The notes: generated from the sequence alone by a model not told the origin. A stretch of 64,000 nucleotides of DNA from Larix kaempferi (GCA_027924585.1 BSBM01000036.1:2810001-2874000), one strand, 5' to 3'. Shown: positions 10,761 through 22,895, counted from the first letter of the stretch. Program-made: numbers and translations.

Positions 10761-11981
10761 ACATACTGTAATTGCATAACAACTTACAGTGCAATTGCAA
10801 GCCGAGAGCAGGGGCTCGACCAAGTGGGTCCTCGTGGCTGTATCAATGAATTACTTGCCAAAACCACAACCATAACGAACCAAACAAAAATTATATGAGA
10901 ACTTAACACGAGAGTATGACTTTACCTAGCATTTTCATGATCTATTTGATTGAATAAAATACGGAAGTAGACTGTTTATATATAATATTTTTAATGAAAT
11001 ATTTATAAATATTACATAAATGTATATAGACATTTATATATAATAAAATCAAAGATATAATTAAAAAAAATGTAAAATCTCAAAGATATAATTAAAAAAG
11101 ATGAAAATCTCAATAATTTGAGATATGGCTAGTGTGGGAACAAAGAATTAGTTATCAATAATTATTTTAATAAGATAGTATGAAATTGAATGATATTTCT
11201 ATTTTATAGTGTTTAAATAATTGAATTCTAATTGTTGTTAATTGGTTTTCAAAATTTAATTATCTATTATTAAGAATCTGTATCCGACCAATTCGAAATT
11301 ACTCCAAATTTAGATACACAAACTATTAATACAATCAAATTATACTACTATGATATTCTGGTGAATACCTTGTATAAAAAAAAATTCCACTATTAATGAT
11401 CATTATCAAGTTCAAATCCTCATTGAGTTACCACAAAGCATCAACAAAAGAATGACTACACAATGTCAGAAATAACCATCATCACAATCACACCAAACAC
11501 AAACCCTATTGCACGGCCATACAGCAGCAAAGAACAAGCACAACACGAAATGCGGCTAGGGTTTACTGATTGAGAAACCAAAATCCATGAATTTCAATGT
11601 AACCGCTACCCTATCCAAAGTAATATTAATGGAGGGTACGCCATATTAAATGCACCAAGTGGACAGCCATCATGCCATAGAGTTTTCCTGCCCAACTCTC
11701 AACGTGTAGTATCAATAGAGAGAAGCAACCACACGACAGGAAACTGTAATTGGAAATTCCAATGTACAAAACAAGCCACACCAACCGGATTTGTATGATC
11801 ATGCATTGAATGCCCCATTTAATTTCAGGTAAGTGGAATGTCCACCTGGACTCTAGCATCACCTTACCTCTTTATGGTATGGTTGATTAACACCAAACCC
11901 TTCGGGATCAACACTTGGAGCCATGGAGTCTAAGAGATGCTTATGGAATGCCTCATAGAGTTGGCAAAAGTTAACATTACC

Positions 11982-12043
11982 AAGTAGCGTTCCACAACAT
12001 CCATCAAACCCAAAGTAGCGTTCCACAACATCCAACAAACCCA
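11982..12043. repeat. 31-bp tandem duplication
   Basis: AAGTAGCGTTCCACAACATC... occurs twice head to tail (11982-12012 and 12013-12043), with one substitution (CCATC against CCAAC). Confidence 0.85.
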
Positions 12044-12222
12044 AAGTTGTATCCACCAAAACCTTATGGTAATACATTGTAGTGCGACCAAGGCTATGGG
12101 CTAGTATTTAAAGCATATGTATCCAACTCCATTGTGGGTTAAGGGCATAGGAATATGTGTAAATTAATGCAGCCATGGTTGTAATGTAAATGATAAATGC
12201 GAGGAACAAAGGCCATTCGGGA

Positions 12223-12242
12223 ATATATATATATATATATAT
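12223..12242. repeat. (AT)n microsatellite
   Basis: About ten uninterrupted AT units. Confidence 0.9.
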
Positions 12243-12572
12243 GCAAAATTATATAGACTATAATTAAATGGTCTTCTAAGACTAACATAATAGATTCAAA
12301 AGAGATCAATGATCAAAAGTGATGAATGGGGAACCGGTTTTTATAAGTGACGTGGCGAAGAGAAGGAATGAGATAGAGTAAGTGGTTTACCTAGATAGAG
12401 GAAGGAATTAACCATCATAGTGAAGAACCGAAATTAGACTAAATGCTAAGATAAGAACCTCGATAAACCTTGATAATGAACATTGAAGGTAGTCACATGA
12501 TAGGGAAGTGACAATAACAGTCCGAAGCATGTATATTAATTTTTTAAGTCATGATTTTGAGGGATGTTACAA

Positions 12573-14310
12573 AAGGTCAACAAGAGAGTGTAGGCCTCCA
12601 ACAAGGTACACATATTTCCTTCAATACTTATTACTTTTTGATGAGTTTGAAAACATATACGTTTGAATAACATGTTTGGATAAAGATAAAAACCAATGGA
12701 TGGAGGCCATGGGAGATGAGATGAAATGTTTGATGGTTAATAGAAAATTAATAGAGTCATGCATTACCAAGTGCGAACAACACGATTAAAATGAAAATGC
12801 TCAGAATCAAACGAGATCAACTCTCCTAGTGCTAGGCAGCTAATCAAACATGGGATTTAGTTCCTCTTCTAGCCAAGAGGAAATCATTACAAAAAATGTG
12901 TGTATAGGTTGAAGGAAGAAATAGGTGGGAGAAAGTGATACAAGACCAGATTGGTGGTCAAATGTTATGCTCAACAAAAGGCCATTGATTTCAAAGATAT
13001 TTTTTCCCTCATTGTAAAAATGACCTCTATCATAGAAATGTTGGGTTTAGTAGTTGTTCATGAGCTAGAGTTGGAACATCTTTATGTCAGGACAACTTTT
13101 CTACACTATGGTTTGGAGGAAGAGCCGTACATGAAGCAATTGGAAGGATTTGAGGAAAAAGGTAAAGGGGACCTAGTGTGAAGATTAAATCAAAGTTTGT
13201 GTGGGTTGAAACAAGCTCTAAGGTAATGGTATTTAAAATTTTATTCATTTATGGCTCAACAAAATTTCTCTAGATGTGAATCCGACCATTGTGTTTATTA
13301 TAAGTCTTTTGATAATGGTGACTTTGTACCGTTGTTATTGTATGTTGAAGATATGCTAGTTGTGGGATCTATCAAGGTTGACAACAAGTTAAAAAGAAAT
13401 TGGCTATGATTTTTCCAATGAAAGGATTGGGGTGTTGCAAAACAAATCCTTGGGATGGAAATTATCAAAGATGGGAAAAAAAAAGAATTATAATTATCAC
13501 AAGAAAAATATATTGGCAATGTGTTTTATAGGTTTAGCATGAAGGATACTAAGGTAGTGAGTACACCTTTATCTAATAATTTCAAATTATCTTCTGAGAT
13601 GTGTCCCAATACACTTGAATAGAAAGAATACATGGCAAGAATGACTTATTCTTCAACAGTTGGGAGCCTTATGTATACAATGGTCTATACAAGACCATAC
13701 ATTGCCTAAGGAGTAGGAGTGGTCAATAGATATATGAGTAATCTAGGAAAAATCCATTGGCTCATTGTGAAATGGATTCTGAGATATCTGAAAGGCACAT
13801 AAGATCATGTATTGAAGTTCATAGGAGAATATGCACAATTGCAAGGATATGTAGACTCACAGATTGTTGGTGACTTAGATCAAAGACGCTCTACAACGTT
13901 GTATGTGTTCACATTGACAGGAGTAGTGGTCAACTAGATTTCTAAGTTACAGAAGGTGATCGTTATTTCCACTATTGAAGCAGATTATATTGCAATCACA
14001 AAAGGAGCTAAGAAAATGTTGTGGTTGCAGAGGTTATTGTTTGAATTGGGTTGTAAACAAAATGACTTCATGTTATATACTAATATAAAATGTGCTATAC
14101 ATTTGGCGAAAAATGCAGCATTTCATTCATGAATGAAGCACATAGAGCTATGATATCACTTTATTCAAAGTATACTCAAACAAGGTAAGCTGAGGTTGGA
14201 GAAGATATATACTAGTTTAAATGTTGTAGATGCATTTCCCAAGTTTGCTCCAAAAGAGAAGTTGGAGTTTTGCAAAGGTTCTCTTGGTCTTGTAAAACTA
14301 TGACAACAAG
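12573..14310 (+). pseudogene. Ty1/copia pol fragment (RT and RNase H), segment A
   Basis: Reading across several frames gives the usual copia order: RPPTRYTYFLQYLLL and WMEAMGDEMKCLM (start of RT), AIDFKDIFSLIVKMTSI, a LCGLKQA motif, then LLYVEDMLVVGS where the RT catalytic YVDD is YVED. RNase H follows: MARMTYSSTVGSLMYTMVYTRP, RYLKGT and ISTIEADYIAITKGAKK with the copia STxEAEY-type motif. Multiple stops and frame changes make it dead. Integrase, protease and gag are absent upstream, so it is 5'-truncated. The same fragment recurs at 39263 onward, where it serves as the empty-site reference for two insertions. Confidence 0.88.
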
Positions 14311-14375
14311 CCATGGAAAGCGGGTAAACTTTATGTGAGCGTGGTTGCGGGTAGCATGAATGGGACTTCAAGTGG

Positions 14376-15532
14376 GATATCCTTCGGATGTGAAGCCCAA
14401 TCTAGAGGACGTTATAGTTCCTATGTTTTTTGGACAATTGTGTAACAGTTGGTAACAACTCATCCTTGGAAATGGGTAGTTGGGTGTAAAGATATGTGTT
14501 GGAAAACAATTTATTCTTGGGAATGGGTGGATTTAATTCCCATTTCATTCCAATACCACTTGATTGTTTAGATTTTTTTGATGGGTGGGTGCATGAAGTT
14601 GGGTCCACTTTTTTGTGGTACCAAATTTTAGGATTCCAAAATACAATGCTCCAGTGGTTCTCTTGTAACTTTTGATTTCCTTCACCATTTCTAAAACAAA
14701 TTATATGGTGCACTATAATAAAGAGAGACCTATACACTCATATGAAAATTTTCAAAATTTCATTAAGTTATTCCTCTAAAGTGCTGTTCTAACTTCAATA
14801 AATCTTAAAAAATGAAAACATCATGAAAAATTTCAAAAAAACAACATTGCATTAGTACAAGATGTCCTCTACACATGTAAAAAAAAATTCAAAAACACTA
14901 TCAATTAGTTTATATAGTGTTGCACATGCACTTACACATATGTTATATTGTGTTGAAAATTTAAAAAGCAAATTTTAGAAAAACAAATTTTATAAACAAC
15001 TACACAAAATTTCTAAAAATAAATTTATATATTATGAAAGCACATTTCATTTCCTATATTTTTTGTTTTTACATTGTCTTGAAATTCATTATGAAAGTAC
15101 CTCTAATTGCCTCTTGAAGTGAGATTTCTAAAAGTAAAATTTATATATTATGAAAGCACATTTCATTTCCTATATTTTTTGTTCTTACATTGTCTTGAAA
15201 TTCATTATGCAAGTACCTCTAATTGCATCTTGAAGTGAGAGGTTCCAATTTTTTCTGTTTTATGTGATACCTAAAGGAGCTCATGATTGTGCATTAACGT
15301 GATAGTATGATATAAAATCTATATAGGAGTTACTATGATATAAAATATATATAGGAGTGCTTGCATAGTCCTCTTGTGACAATGAAAGAAGGGCATGGAG
15401 AAACCCCTCTTTCTTGTGGATGTAGCCATGTGTAGTATGATGAACCACATTAATTCTTTGTGTCTATGTGTGTGTTGTTTTTCTCTTGTTTTATCTATGC
15501 AATACATTTTTCTTTGTTATTATTTCTAACAA
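14376..15532 (+). mobile_element. Probable 3' LTR of the segment A copia element
   Basis: After the RNase H remnant, TTCAAGTGGGATATCCTTC at about 14368 resembles the copia tract that precedes the 3' LTR. The LTR would end near 15532, where TTATTTCTAACA closes a T-rich R/U5-like stretch containing TGTGTGTTGTTTTTC. The 5' boundary is uncertain and no second LTR is present. Segment B keeps only the last about 110 bp of this LTR (43841-43953). Confidence 0.5.
15009..15239. repeat. 115-bp tandem duplication inside the copia LTR
   Basis: The block starting ATTTCTAAAA at 15009 is repeated from 15124 with a few substitutions, ending at TGAAGTGAG in both copies. Confidence 0.88.
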
Positions 15533-18500
15533 CAAGTTATAATGAGTTAAAAGGTAAGGTCATTATTGTAGAAAATATTTTGAAATTGCGCTCTAATGTG
15601 GGTGTGTGCATGACATTTTATGAGAAAGTGATTTTCATTTTCAACCCTCTTTGTGTCCCAAAGATAATAGGTTCTTTCATCCCACTACTATGCTTCAATA
15701 TGGAGCTCATGACAGTTTATATATTCTATATTATTAATTGACATGTATAATTATTTGTTTTTTGAAAAATTAATATAAAAAATATATAATGTAGATTCAC
15801 ATAAAAAAAATTAAAAAAACCAATTTATTAAATTGGAAAAACATAAATATACAACTACTAAATATAAATTTTATAGTTCAATATTAGAGATTGTAATATA
15901 CATACATATAACTAAAAATAAAAAATATTAATTGTGGAAAATAAAATATTTGAATTTCATGGGTACTTTTCTTTGTTGTTTGTAGTTAATGAATTTGAAT
16001 ATTATAACACTAATTACATGCACTTGTGGCCATATATATTAAAAAATAATTAGGTCCATCTATAGATATATCTTACACCAATAAATTAATAAATTAAATA
16101 TAAAATAAGTGACTTAAGTTAAAATATTTAATGGTAATTCACAAATTATCTTTAATAGTAATTCACATTGAAAAAAAACATAAAAACATAGATAGGTACA
16201 CTAAAATAAAGTAACATAGATCAATCTTAATATTCTATTTATGAATTTTTGAGATAGATTAAATTATTTGAAATATAAATATTTTTTAAAATATAAAATT
16301 TAATAAAAAAACTAAATTAAAATAAATTTATAATGATATAATAGCCATTGGAAAAATATATAATACTATATTATAATCATAATGAGTTTCTATATACAAA
16401 TAACTTTGTTTGTTTAAATTGTTGAAGCTGTACTTATTACATTCGTTGAAGATTACCAACAGATTTAAATCTTAAATATATATTTCATTATTAAATTGTA
16501 GAATTGTTTTTATACAGACTGCATTGCTTGCAGCATGGGAAACCTTTAAATGAAATTAATTGCAACATTGTTGAAAAGAGAGAATTATAAAATTAACTAT
16601 GTGGTTATTGGAACATTTAGTTGTAATAGTCAAATGATGTTGCTGACATTTGAGTATATGCCACATTAATTAATTCGTATTGTTTCTTGACTTTGATGTG
16701 TAAATTTTTTATTAAAGTTTATGAGAAATAAGAATCATATCAGTTTTGAACAGTATGATAGATACAAAATCAAAGGTAAATAAATGTAAATACCCAGTAA
16801 ATGAGAAATATGTCACTTAATGTTGCATTCTTCCAGTATATTCGCTACAGTAAATCTTATATATATGAACAGAAAGAAAATTTGGTTAGAATTTATGGTG
16901 TATTCAGCCCATAATCTTCTTGCTAATTCTATACATCACATTAATGATCTCCAAATTTTGGAGGAGAGATGGATGCATGTGGCGGAAGACTCAAATCCTG
17001 AGTACATCGACTACAGAAATCCTAGCACATTTTTGGTTATGGTGGAGCAGCAAAGGCTAAATGTTGTAGAAAATCCCTCACACCACCTTTCATGGAAATC
17101 TGGGATGCAGTTCACACATAAACAAAAAGGAATCCAAAGCAGGAAAGAAGATGGGATGCATCTAAGGTCAAAAGGATGCCAAGGATGCCAATCAATCTCA
17201 CCTGCTTCTGTTTGTCTATAGAGACCCGTAAAACGATATGTGTCGTTGAATATGTAATTTGCATCATGAGAAAAAGATACCTCGGTTTGTTCTTTTGATC
17301 TCTCCATGGAAACGAAAGCATCCATTTTCCTTTGGCCTTTCCATCTTTTATTTCGATTTTCTACACATCCAACAAATTATTATTATTGTTGATTATATAG
17401 CCATATTGTACTTCTTAATACTCATGCTGTTTCGAATATGAGAGCATGAAATATATATATTCAAAGATTGACAATTATAATAATACACCTGTGTCACATT
17501 CGTGCCCATGGATTTAAAATAAATTCGTTCATTAACATAAACTATAATAAATACACTGCAACTTGATGCATAATGTTTGCCGAAAGCAAGACCTTGGTGA
17601 GGTGAGCTTTAATAAATTTCATTACATGTTGACGGGCAGGATGTGATTCATTCTAATCGTATCAATCATATATTGGCCCGCTCTTAATATGTGCGTCACT
17701 CTTTGTTGAAAACTTGGGTTTTTCAAATCTGCCAGACAGTTGCTAAAAAGTCTCCCAACAATGTAAAATGTAGGGATGATTAATAAATATGAAGCTGCAG
17801 CTGCATTTTTTATAGTTAAACACTCCTTATCTATATACTATTTGTACGCAAAGATCTAAAAACACATATATTACGTCGACTACAATAAATACACTACATG
17901 ATATGTACAGTTGTATTTTTGTGAAAAAAGATCTAAAAATACTTCAACTACCTCAAATACAGTGGAGCATGATGGGTAAAATATGTATTATTATATTTTT
18001 ATTCGGAAATTCTGCCGTGCGTGCAATTTGCATAATATTTAGCATGACGTTTGTCCATGATTTGAGATTAGGTTTTATAACTCTGAATAGATGTTGACAC
18101 AGAGGATGTGATTGAACTGCGAGTACTCTAATTACACGATCTTTTATTTTGGATGAATGCCATCATTTCAGTGCGATCTTTTATTTTGGATGAATGCCAT
18201 CATTTCAGTGCGGCACTTTTGTTGAAATTTTTTGGATGAATCATGATTTCGGCGGCTTAGCACGTGCATCACTTTTGTTGAAAACTTGGGTTTTGGAATT
18301 CGTTGTCTGCTCAAAAGTATTTATTAACTTCTGTTCTCGATGTATTTAAAATAATCCTCCATGCACGTGGCTTGGTTTCGAAAATAGAAAATATTAATAT
18401 GAGTTAGTGAAAAATGGATAAATTTAATCAATTCAATGAATATTTCATAAGAATGATAGGCATTGAACTTTTCACCTATAACCAAAATACAAGTCATCCA

Positions 18501-18670
18501 AATAATGTATATAATATATATAAAGTTTTTTTAGTGAGAACTATGGTGGAAAATCAAGAAAATCCATAAATCTTTTATCATTTGTAATATTAAAACTAAA
18601 AATATGTTTTATGGTATCTTCTTTGTAGAAGTTGATCTTTTTCCATTGAGAATATGGTTATGACTACATA
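15533..18670. other. Segment A flank, duplicated in segment B; no gene recognised
   Basis: Non-coding, A+T-rich sequence that is paralogous to 53506-57140. Anchors are GAAAATATTTTGAAATTGC (15576) with its counterpart near 53510, GCAGCATGGGAA (16531 and 54467), CCACCTTTCATGGAAAT (17082 and 55103) and TGCCGAAAGCAAGACCTTGG (17577 and 55981). The 133-codon frame at 16820-17221 is not preserved in segment B, which argues against a gene. Because homology continues past the copia LTR, the two loci are copies of one genomic segment rather than two independent copia insertions. Confidence 0.65.
18138..18211. repeat. 37-bp tandem duplication (segment A only)
   Basis: GATCTTTTATTTTGGATGAA... is repeated exactly with period 37. 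The homologous place in segment B carries a different 31-bp duplication (56634-56695). Confidence 0.9.
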
Positions 18671-18675
18671 AATGG

Positions 18676-18921
18676 TGAAGCCAATAATTATTTACCCATA
18701 CGATAATAGTTACCAAAAGATCTCGTAAATCAAATAAGTCATGAATAATGGATAATATTGAATATTTGAATAGATAAGAGATGATAGGATATTACAACAT
18801 AGCTCGTCTTTAATATGGCTTGAGCGTTCATATGAAGGGTTATGTCCTTTCACATTAATAACTAACTACTATAATGATTAACAATTATTATTTATTTAAT
18901 ATGCCATTTATATTCGTAGCA
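18676..18921 (-). repeat. 3' LTR of the coiled-coil element
   Basis: Direct repeat of 21972-22220 with scattered differences, ending GTAGCA on the plus strand (TGCTAC in sense). Confidence 0.85.
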
Positions 18922-19220
18922 TTGCCACTCTCTTAGAAAGGCTTTGTCCTGAAAGCCTTATAATTTTGTCGCATTGTTCTTTGCGATATTGTGGCTGATG
19001 AAACATGTCGATACGAACTGCTACATGTAGAGCATAAATTTCGATATGTGGATGGGTCAATCCATCCCAAATTGATTTGTTATTAACAGTTGGGATTCCC
19101 TACTCATCTGTCGTCACGAGCTTTGATCACATTAGTACCATTATCTTTTGACATTTCCCACTTTTTAGAATATCGGTTTCTATGGTTGGGGTGTTGATGG
19201 GGAATTTTCACAATGTCATT
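18922..19220 (-). other. 3' untranslated region of the coiled-coil element
   Basis: About 300 bp between the ORF stop and the 3' LTR. No coding sequence is visible. The last sense bases (AAGAGAGTGGCAA) may serve as the polypurine tract. Confidence 0.5.
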
Positions 19221-20033
19221 TTATTTTACAAGTGTCGTCTTTTGAGCATTGATTTGAGTTGAAAATTGTATTTTCGTCCCTTGAGGTTTTAAGGTTTCAT
19301 TATGTATCTTTTCCAACTGCATGTAATCATTTTGAAACTTCTTAATCACTTCTACTTGCACTTTTCTGTCATCTTCAGACTTCTTAAGTTGTTCCTCAAG
19401 ATCTTTGTTATGATTTCTGATGCAACTATTTTCTTCATGATTGTCTGGAAGTTTCCCTTCAATCTCTTCTGTAGATTGTTCTGTGTTCCGACTATTTTTC
19501 AACTTCTTAATTTTTGTGGCTAGTGTCTTGTTATGATTCCTTAATCTGAAAATTTCTTTGGAATTGTTAGATAATGTTTTATTACTTTTTGCAATCTCCG
19601 ACTTATGAGCCTTTTTAGAGTCGTCATTTTGTTGTTGAAGAACTTTTATCTGTTGTCGATACTAGTCGATCACTGATTCTTGATCCTCTAATTTCTTTCA
19701 TATATGCGCCAGTTCTTCATCCTTATCGCAAATGATTTTGTTCAAGTGTATTATTTCTGCTTCATAATCGTTTATTTCTTTCTTTATATCTTGATTTTTC
19801 AATCTCTGATTGAAATCGTTTTTGTCTTTTAATTCCTCAATTTGTGCACATAATTTTTCTATACAATTTTTCTAGTCGGAAATCCTTTGTTCCCTGGATT
19901 CTTCTTGTATCTTACGTATTTCATTTATTACTTCCAGTTTTGAATTCCTGTCACGTAAATCTTCATTGTCTCTTCGATAATGCTTTAACTTGGCTTCTAA
20001 TTTCTCTATTTGTAATCGTAAACTAGATTCCAT
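19221..20033 (-). pseudogene. Coiled-coil gag-like ORF with three in-frame stops
   Basis: From ATG at 20033 the single minus-strand frame begins MESSLRLQIEKLEAKLKHYR and stays in register for 271 codons to a stop at 19221. It is interrupted by three nonsense codons and no frameshift: TAG after RISD, TGA after LAHI, and TAG after SVID. The protein is almost wholly charged heptad-like coiled coil rich in Lys, Glu, Asn and Gln. RLRNHNKTLATKIKKLK is echoed by RNHNKDLEEQLKKSE further on and by NHNKKLLNEVKRLKEE in the fragment at 58648-59191, so these ORFs are related. No zinc knuckle or enzyme motif is seen. A structural, multimerising gag role is plausible but unproven. Confidence 0.65.
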
Positions 20034-20589
20034 GGTCTCTGATTTCTTTAAAATTGGATGGTCTTCTTTAACTTGACTTCTTCGGCAATATATAGTTTCT
20101 GATTTTTTTCCGGTGGTAGAGGGTCTTGACTTCTTTCACAAGTCTTCTTCTGACTTGCCTTCTTCAACGATAGATAGTCTTCTTTACTTTTTTTTCTTTT
20201 TTTTTGTCTTCTTCGATTCTTCGATAATAATTATTATTATTATCTTCGTGACCTTGATATTTTCCCTCTTTTGTTTCCAAACATAATTATTATTTAAATT
20301 AAATAATTATTATTATTTATATAGAAGACTTGGGATCCTTCCTTTTGAAGGAATAATAATAATTATTATTATTAAGATTTAATAATATTTTATTATTCAC
20401 ACATATATAGTTCAAATGGTTTAGGGAAATACTATTATAATAATAATGTTATTATAATCTATATTTTTTTGAATTTGGTTGAATTAGGTTTTTTTTTTTG
20501 GGGGGGGAAATGGTGTATGTTATATATTGTATATTATTATTATATAATATTTTTTTTTCTAACCTTTTGTTTTGTTGTAGGGTTGACGT
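20034..20589. other. A+T-rich microsatellite stretch in element leader
   Basis: Contains TCTTC-rich sequence, runs of TTA/AAT triplets (20228-20420), a T-run followed by G8 near 20493-20510 and a further (TTA)n stretch near 20528-20545. No gene is seen. Confidence 0.6.
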
Positions 20590-21850
20590 GAAATTGGGGA
20601 GGGAGCTTGGAGGAGCCACACTAAGTGGGGAGGAGGGGACTCAGCAGAGGTAGGGCGAGGGAGCTGCCGGATGTGGGACGTGGGAGGTGTTGGGGGTTGG
20701 CAATGGTGTGAGTGTTGAGCGCAGGAGAGAGAAGCAGATGGTGCAGCAAGAAGGAGGTGGGTGCATGGGAGAAGGGTCCGGAAGTGGATGGGGCTGGAGA
20801 TCATAGGTCATGGCGGAGGGGTGAGAAGAGGGTTCTCAGTAGGGAGGGATGGCATGAATCAGAGGTGGCGTGGGCGTGGGCGTGGGCATGGGCGTGGGCG
20901 TGGGTGTGGGCGTGGGCATGAGCTTAGGTAGTGGGAGCTGTGCAAAGCGTGCAGGGTGTAGGTGGAGCGAAGGGCGGGGAGGGAGATGGTAGCTGGAAGG
21001 AGGGGCAACAGTGGAGATGATGGGAGAGAGGAGCTCTTAGAGCTAGAACGGGCACAGAAGTGGGTGGCCCAGGGAGGCGTGCAGGTGGTGTGCACGGGGT
21101 GGGGAGGGGGGTGGCTGTGAGCCGGCGGATGGTGGGGGTGAATGGTGGCGGAAGGGGGAGTGGAATGGGAGGTGGGGCAGGAGGGGAAAAACGTGGAGGA
21201 AGGGAAGGCTGATGAGGGGAGCGACGGAGAGAAGGGAAGAGCTGCAGGGGAATGGAATGATGATGGCGCAGGATGTGTGTCGTGGTGTTGGGTGGAGGTG
21301 AATGGATGAGATGGAAGGGAGAAGGAAGGGAGGACAGTAGGGGCGGCGAACGCAGAAGGTGTGAGATAACGAAATTTGTGGGAGGATGGAATGAATGGAG
21401 GGAATGCATGAGGGGGGAGGAGGTTAGAGTGCAGATGGACCGTGGTTTGGGCGAGTGATCAGGTGAGCAATGATGGAGTAGTGGATTCATGGTAGGAGAG
21501 GGAGAACACGAGTGAGGTAAGGGAGATTTTTGGCAGGAGAGGAGCCAAGGGAGAGGCGAGAAAAATGGATTAGGGAGGGAGGGAGTCGAGGTGCAGTTTG
21601 ACGAGGAGCAGGCAAGCTTTGAGGGATGAGGAGTGAGAGAAGGTGTCTTCAGCAAAGTGTGATGAGGAAAAGGTAATGTGGGGGATGAAGGGGGATGAAG
21701 GGGGATTGGAGAGAAGGAATAGGGGAGTGCACGTGGGCATGGGGCATGGGGGAGTTGTGGGAGAGGGTGTGGATGTAGTGAGGAGTAGCAGAGAAGTGGG
21801 AGGATCTACGATGGATACCACAGGATGGAGGTGGAGATCATGGATTAATT
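20590..21850 (-). other. Extremely C/T-rich (plus strand G/A-rich) leader
   Basis: About 1.26 kb of strongly purine-rich, G-dominated plus strand (C/T-rich in sense), sharply different from the A+T-rich surroundings on both sides. It lies between the primer-binding site and the coiled-coil start, so it is the leader of the element. The 243-codon minus frame at 20924-21655 is Pro/Ser/His-rich low-complexity translation of the biased composition and shows no known domain. It could be a leader feature or captured host sequence. Confidence 0.6.
20868..20918 (+). repeat. (GTGGGC)n hexamer array with G-quadruplex potential
   Basis: Eight GGG tracts recur at exact 6-base spacing from 20872 to 20916, interrupted only in the linkers (CGT, CAT, TGT). 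That far exceeds the four-tract minimum for an intramolecular quadruplex with 3-base loops. Confidence 0.85.
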
Positions 21851-21956
21851 AATTTATTTTTTGTTGGAGAGGAAAGTCAACGAGCAAAATTCAGGGAAAC
21901 CCTCGGGTAATGGCTAAAAGACAAAAGATGACCAAAGGACAGAACCTAGCCAACGA

Positions 21957-21970
21957 GGCTCTGATACCAA
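21957..21970 (-). promoter_or_regulatory. Primer-binding site (initiator tRNA-Met)
   Basis: Sense TGGTATCAGAGCC lies two to three bases inside the 5' LTR (right-hand LTR). It is an exact match to the common plant site. Confidence 0.88.
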
Positions 21971-21971
21971 A

Positions 21972-22220
21972 TGAAGCAAATAATTATTCTCCCATACGAT
22001 AATAGTTACCAAAAGATCTGGTAAATCAAATAAGCCATGAATAATGGATAATATTGAATATTTTCAAATAGATAAGAGATGATACGATATTACAACATAG
22101 CTCACCTTTAATATGGCTTGAGCATTCATAATGAAGGGTTATGCCGCTTCACATTAATAGCTAACTACTATAATGATTAAGAATTATTATTTATTCAATA
22201 TGCCATTTATATTTGTAGTA
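21972..22220 (-). repeat. 5' LTR of the coiled-coil element
   Basis: Partner of 18676-18921. Its outermost base pair has changed (TA instead of CA on the plus strand), but the AATGG duplication still marks the end. Confidence 0.85.
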
Positions 22221-22225
22221 AATGG

Positions 22226-22887
22226 TGTACTCTAGATACCTAACATGAGAGATAAGAGGCTTCTTAAGATTAAGAAGGTGGAAAATGAAAAATCAAAATA
22301 TTTATAACAATACCCAACTTCCTAAATTATCAAAGATCAAATTATGTAGATTTAGGAAAGCTTAGCACCAATCTTTTAGAATGTAAAAATAAAATTTCAA
22401 AGAAAACCAATTAATTCCTTACAATTTTATTTATTGAAATAGTCTCAAAATTCAAGTCAAACCTATATCAAAACTCAAAAGTAGTAGCAAAGCTCAAATA
22501 CATCTACTCTTCTAAGCACTCCATTGGCACTAATTTAAGTAAATAGTTTCCACTCTATCACAACAATAAAGTGATCTCCGAGACAACAATATTTAACAAG
22601 GAAACAATAACAAACTCAAGAACCACATTTTGTTCTAAAATTTTCAAAGGCCACGAAATAAATCAATCTAGATTTTCTTTCAAGGCACAGAAACCATCTA
22701 CCTTATCTCTTGAAAGGAAGATGAATGTTGTGTGTGACAACAATTACATCAACATTAGCAAATCCAGTGACAACCACATCATAAGGATCTAAAATATTCA
22801 CTTTGTCACCTTCAGTGAGCTATGATTTCATTGGAATTTGTTAAAAGCATAAATATATACACATATATTATAACTTAGCATGATATA
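22226..22887. other. Segment A continuation
   Basis: Paralogous to 57147-57890 (GTGTACTCTAGATAC..., CAATTAATTCCTT..., AAAGGCCACGAAATAAA...). The 73-codon frame at 22571 is not intact in the paralogue. No gene is recognised. Confidence 0.6.
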
Positions 22888-22895
22888 CAATTCTA

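Larger units (their letters stand above)
10766..12572. other. Non-coding A+T-rich stretch
   Basis: No gene is recognisable. The minus-strand open frames at 11626-11862 and 11859-12077 have no familiar motif, and the second spans a tandem repeat. A word GGGATGTTACA near 12560 resembles an LTR end, but no partner was found. Confidence 0.45.
18676..22220 (-). mobile_element. Non-autonomous LTR element with coiled-coil ORF and C-rich leader
   Basis: A 3545-bp element with LTRs of 246 bp (18676-18921) and 249 bp (21972-22220) and target-site duplication AATGG (18671-18675 and 22221-22225). Segment B at about 57140 has the unoccupied site. In sense (minus) orientation the LTR reads TGCTAC...GGCTTCA. 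Next to the right LTR is GGCTCTGATACCA (about 21957-21969), the reverse complement of the initiator-tRNA-Met binding site, which fixes minus as the sense strand. The purine-rich sense stretch beside the left LTR is a weak polypurine tract. The internal region holds one coiled-coil frame and a very C-rich leader, with no pol motifs, so it depends on a helper. Confidence 0.88.

Noticed and set aside
11626-12077. Two adjoining minus-strand open frames
   Set aside because: No family resemblance, and one frame is built over a 31-bp tandem duplication.
12560-12570. GGGATGTTACA as an LTR end of family-1 type
   Set aside because: Only one end-like word, with no matching start, no TSD and no internal homology.
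16820-17221. 133-codon plus-strand open frame
   Set aside because: The paralogous stretch in segment B (54800-55330) does not keep the frame, and the protein has no recognisable motif. Treated as chance.
20924-21655. 243-codon Pro/Ser/His-rich minus-strand frame
   Set aside because: The composition follows directly from the C/T-rich strand, and no domain or conserved spacing is visible. Overlapping frames on both strands are equally open.
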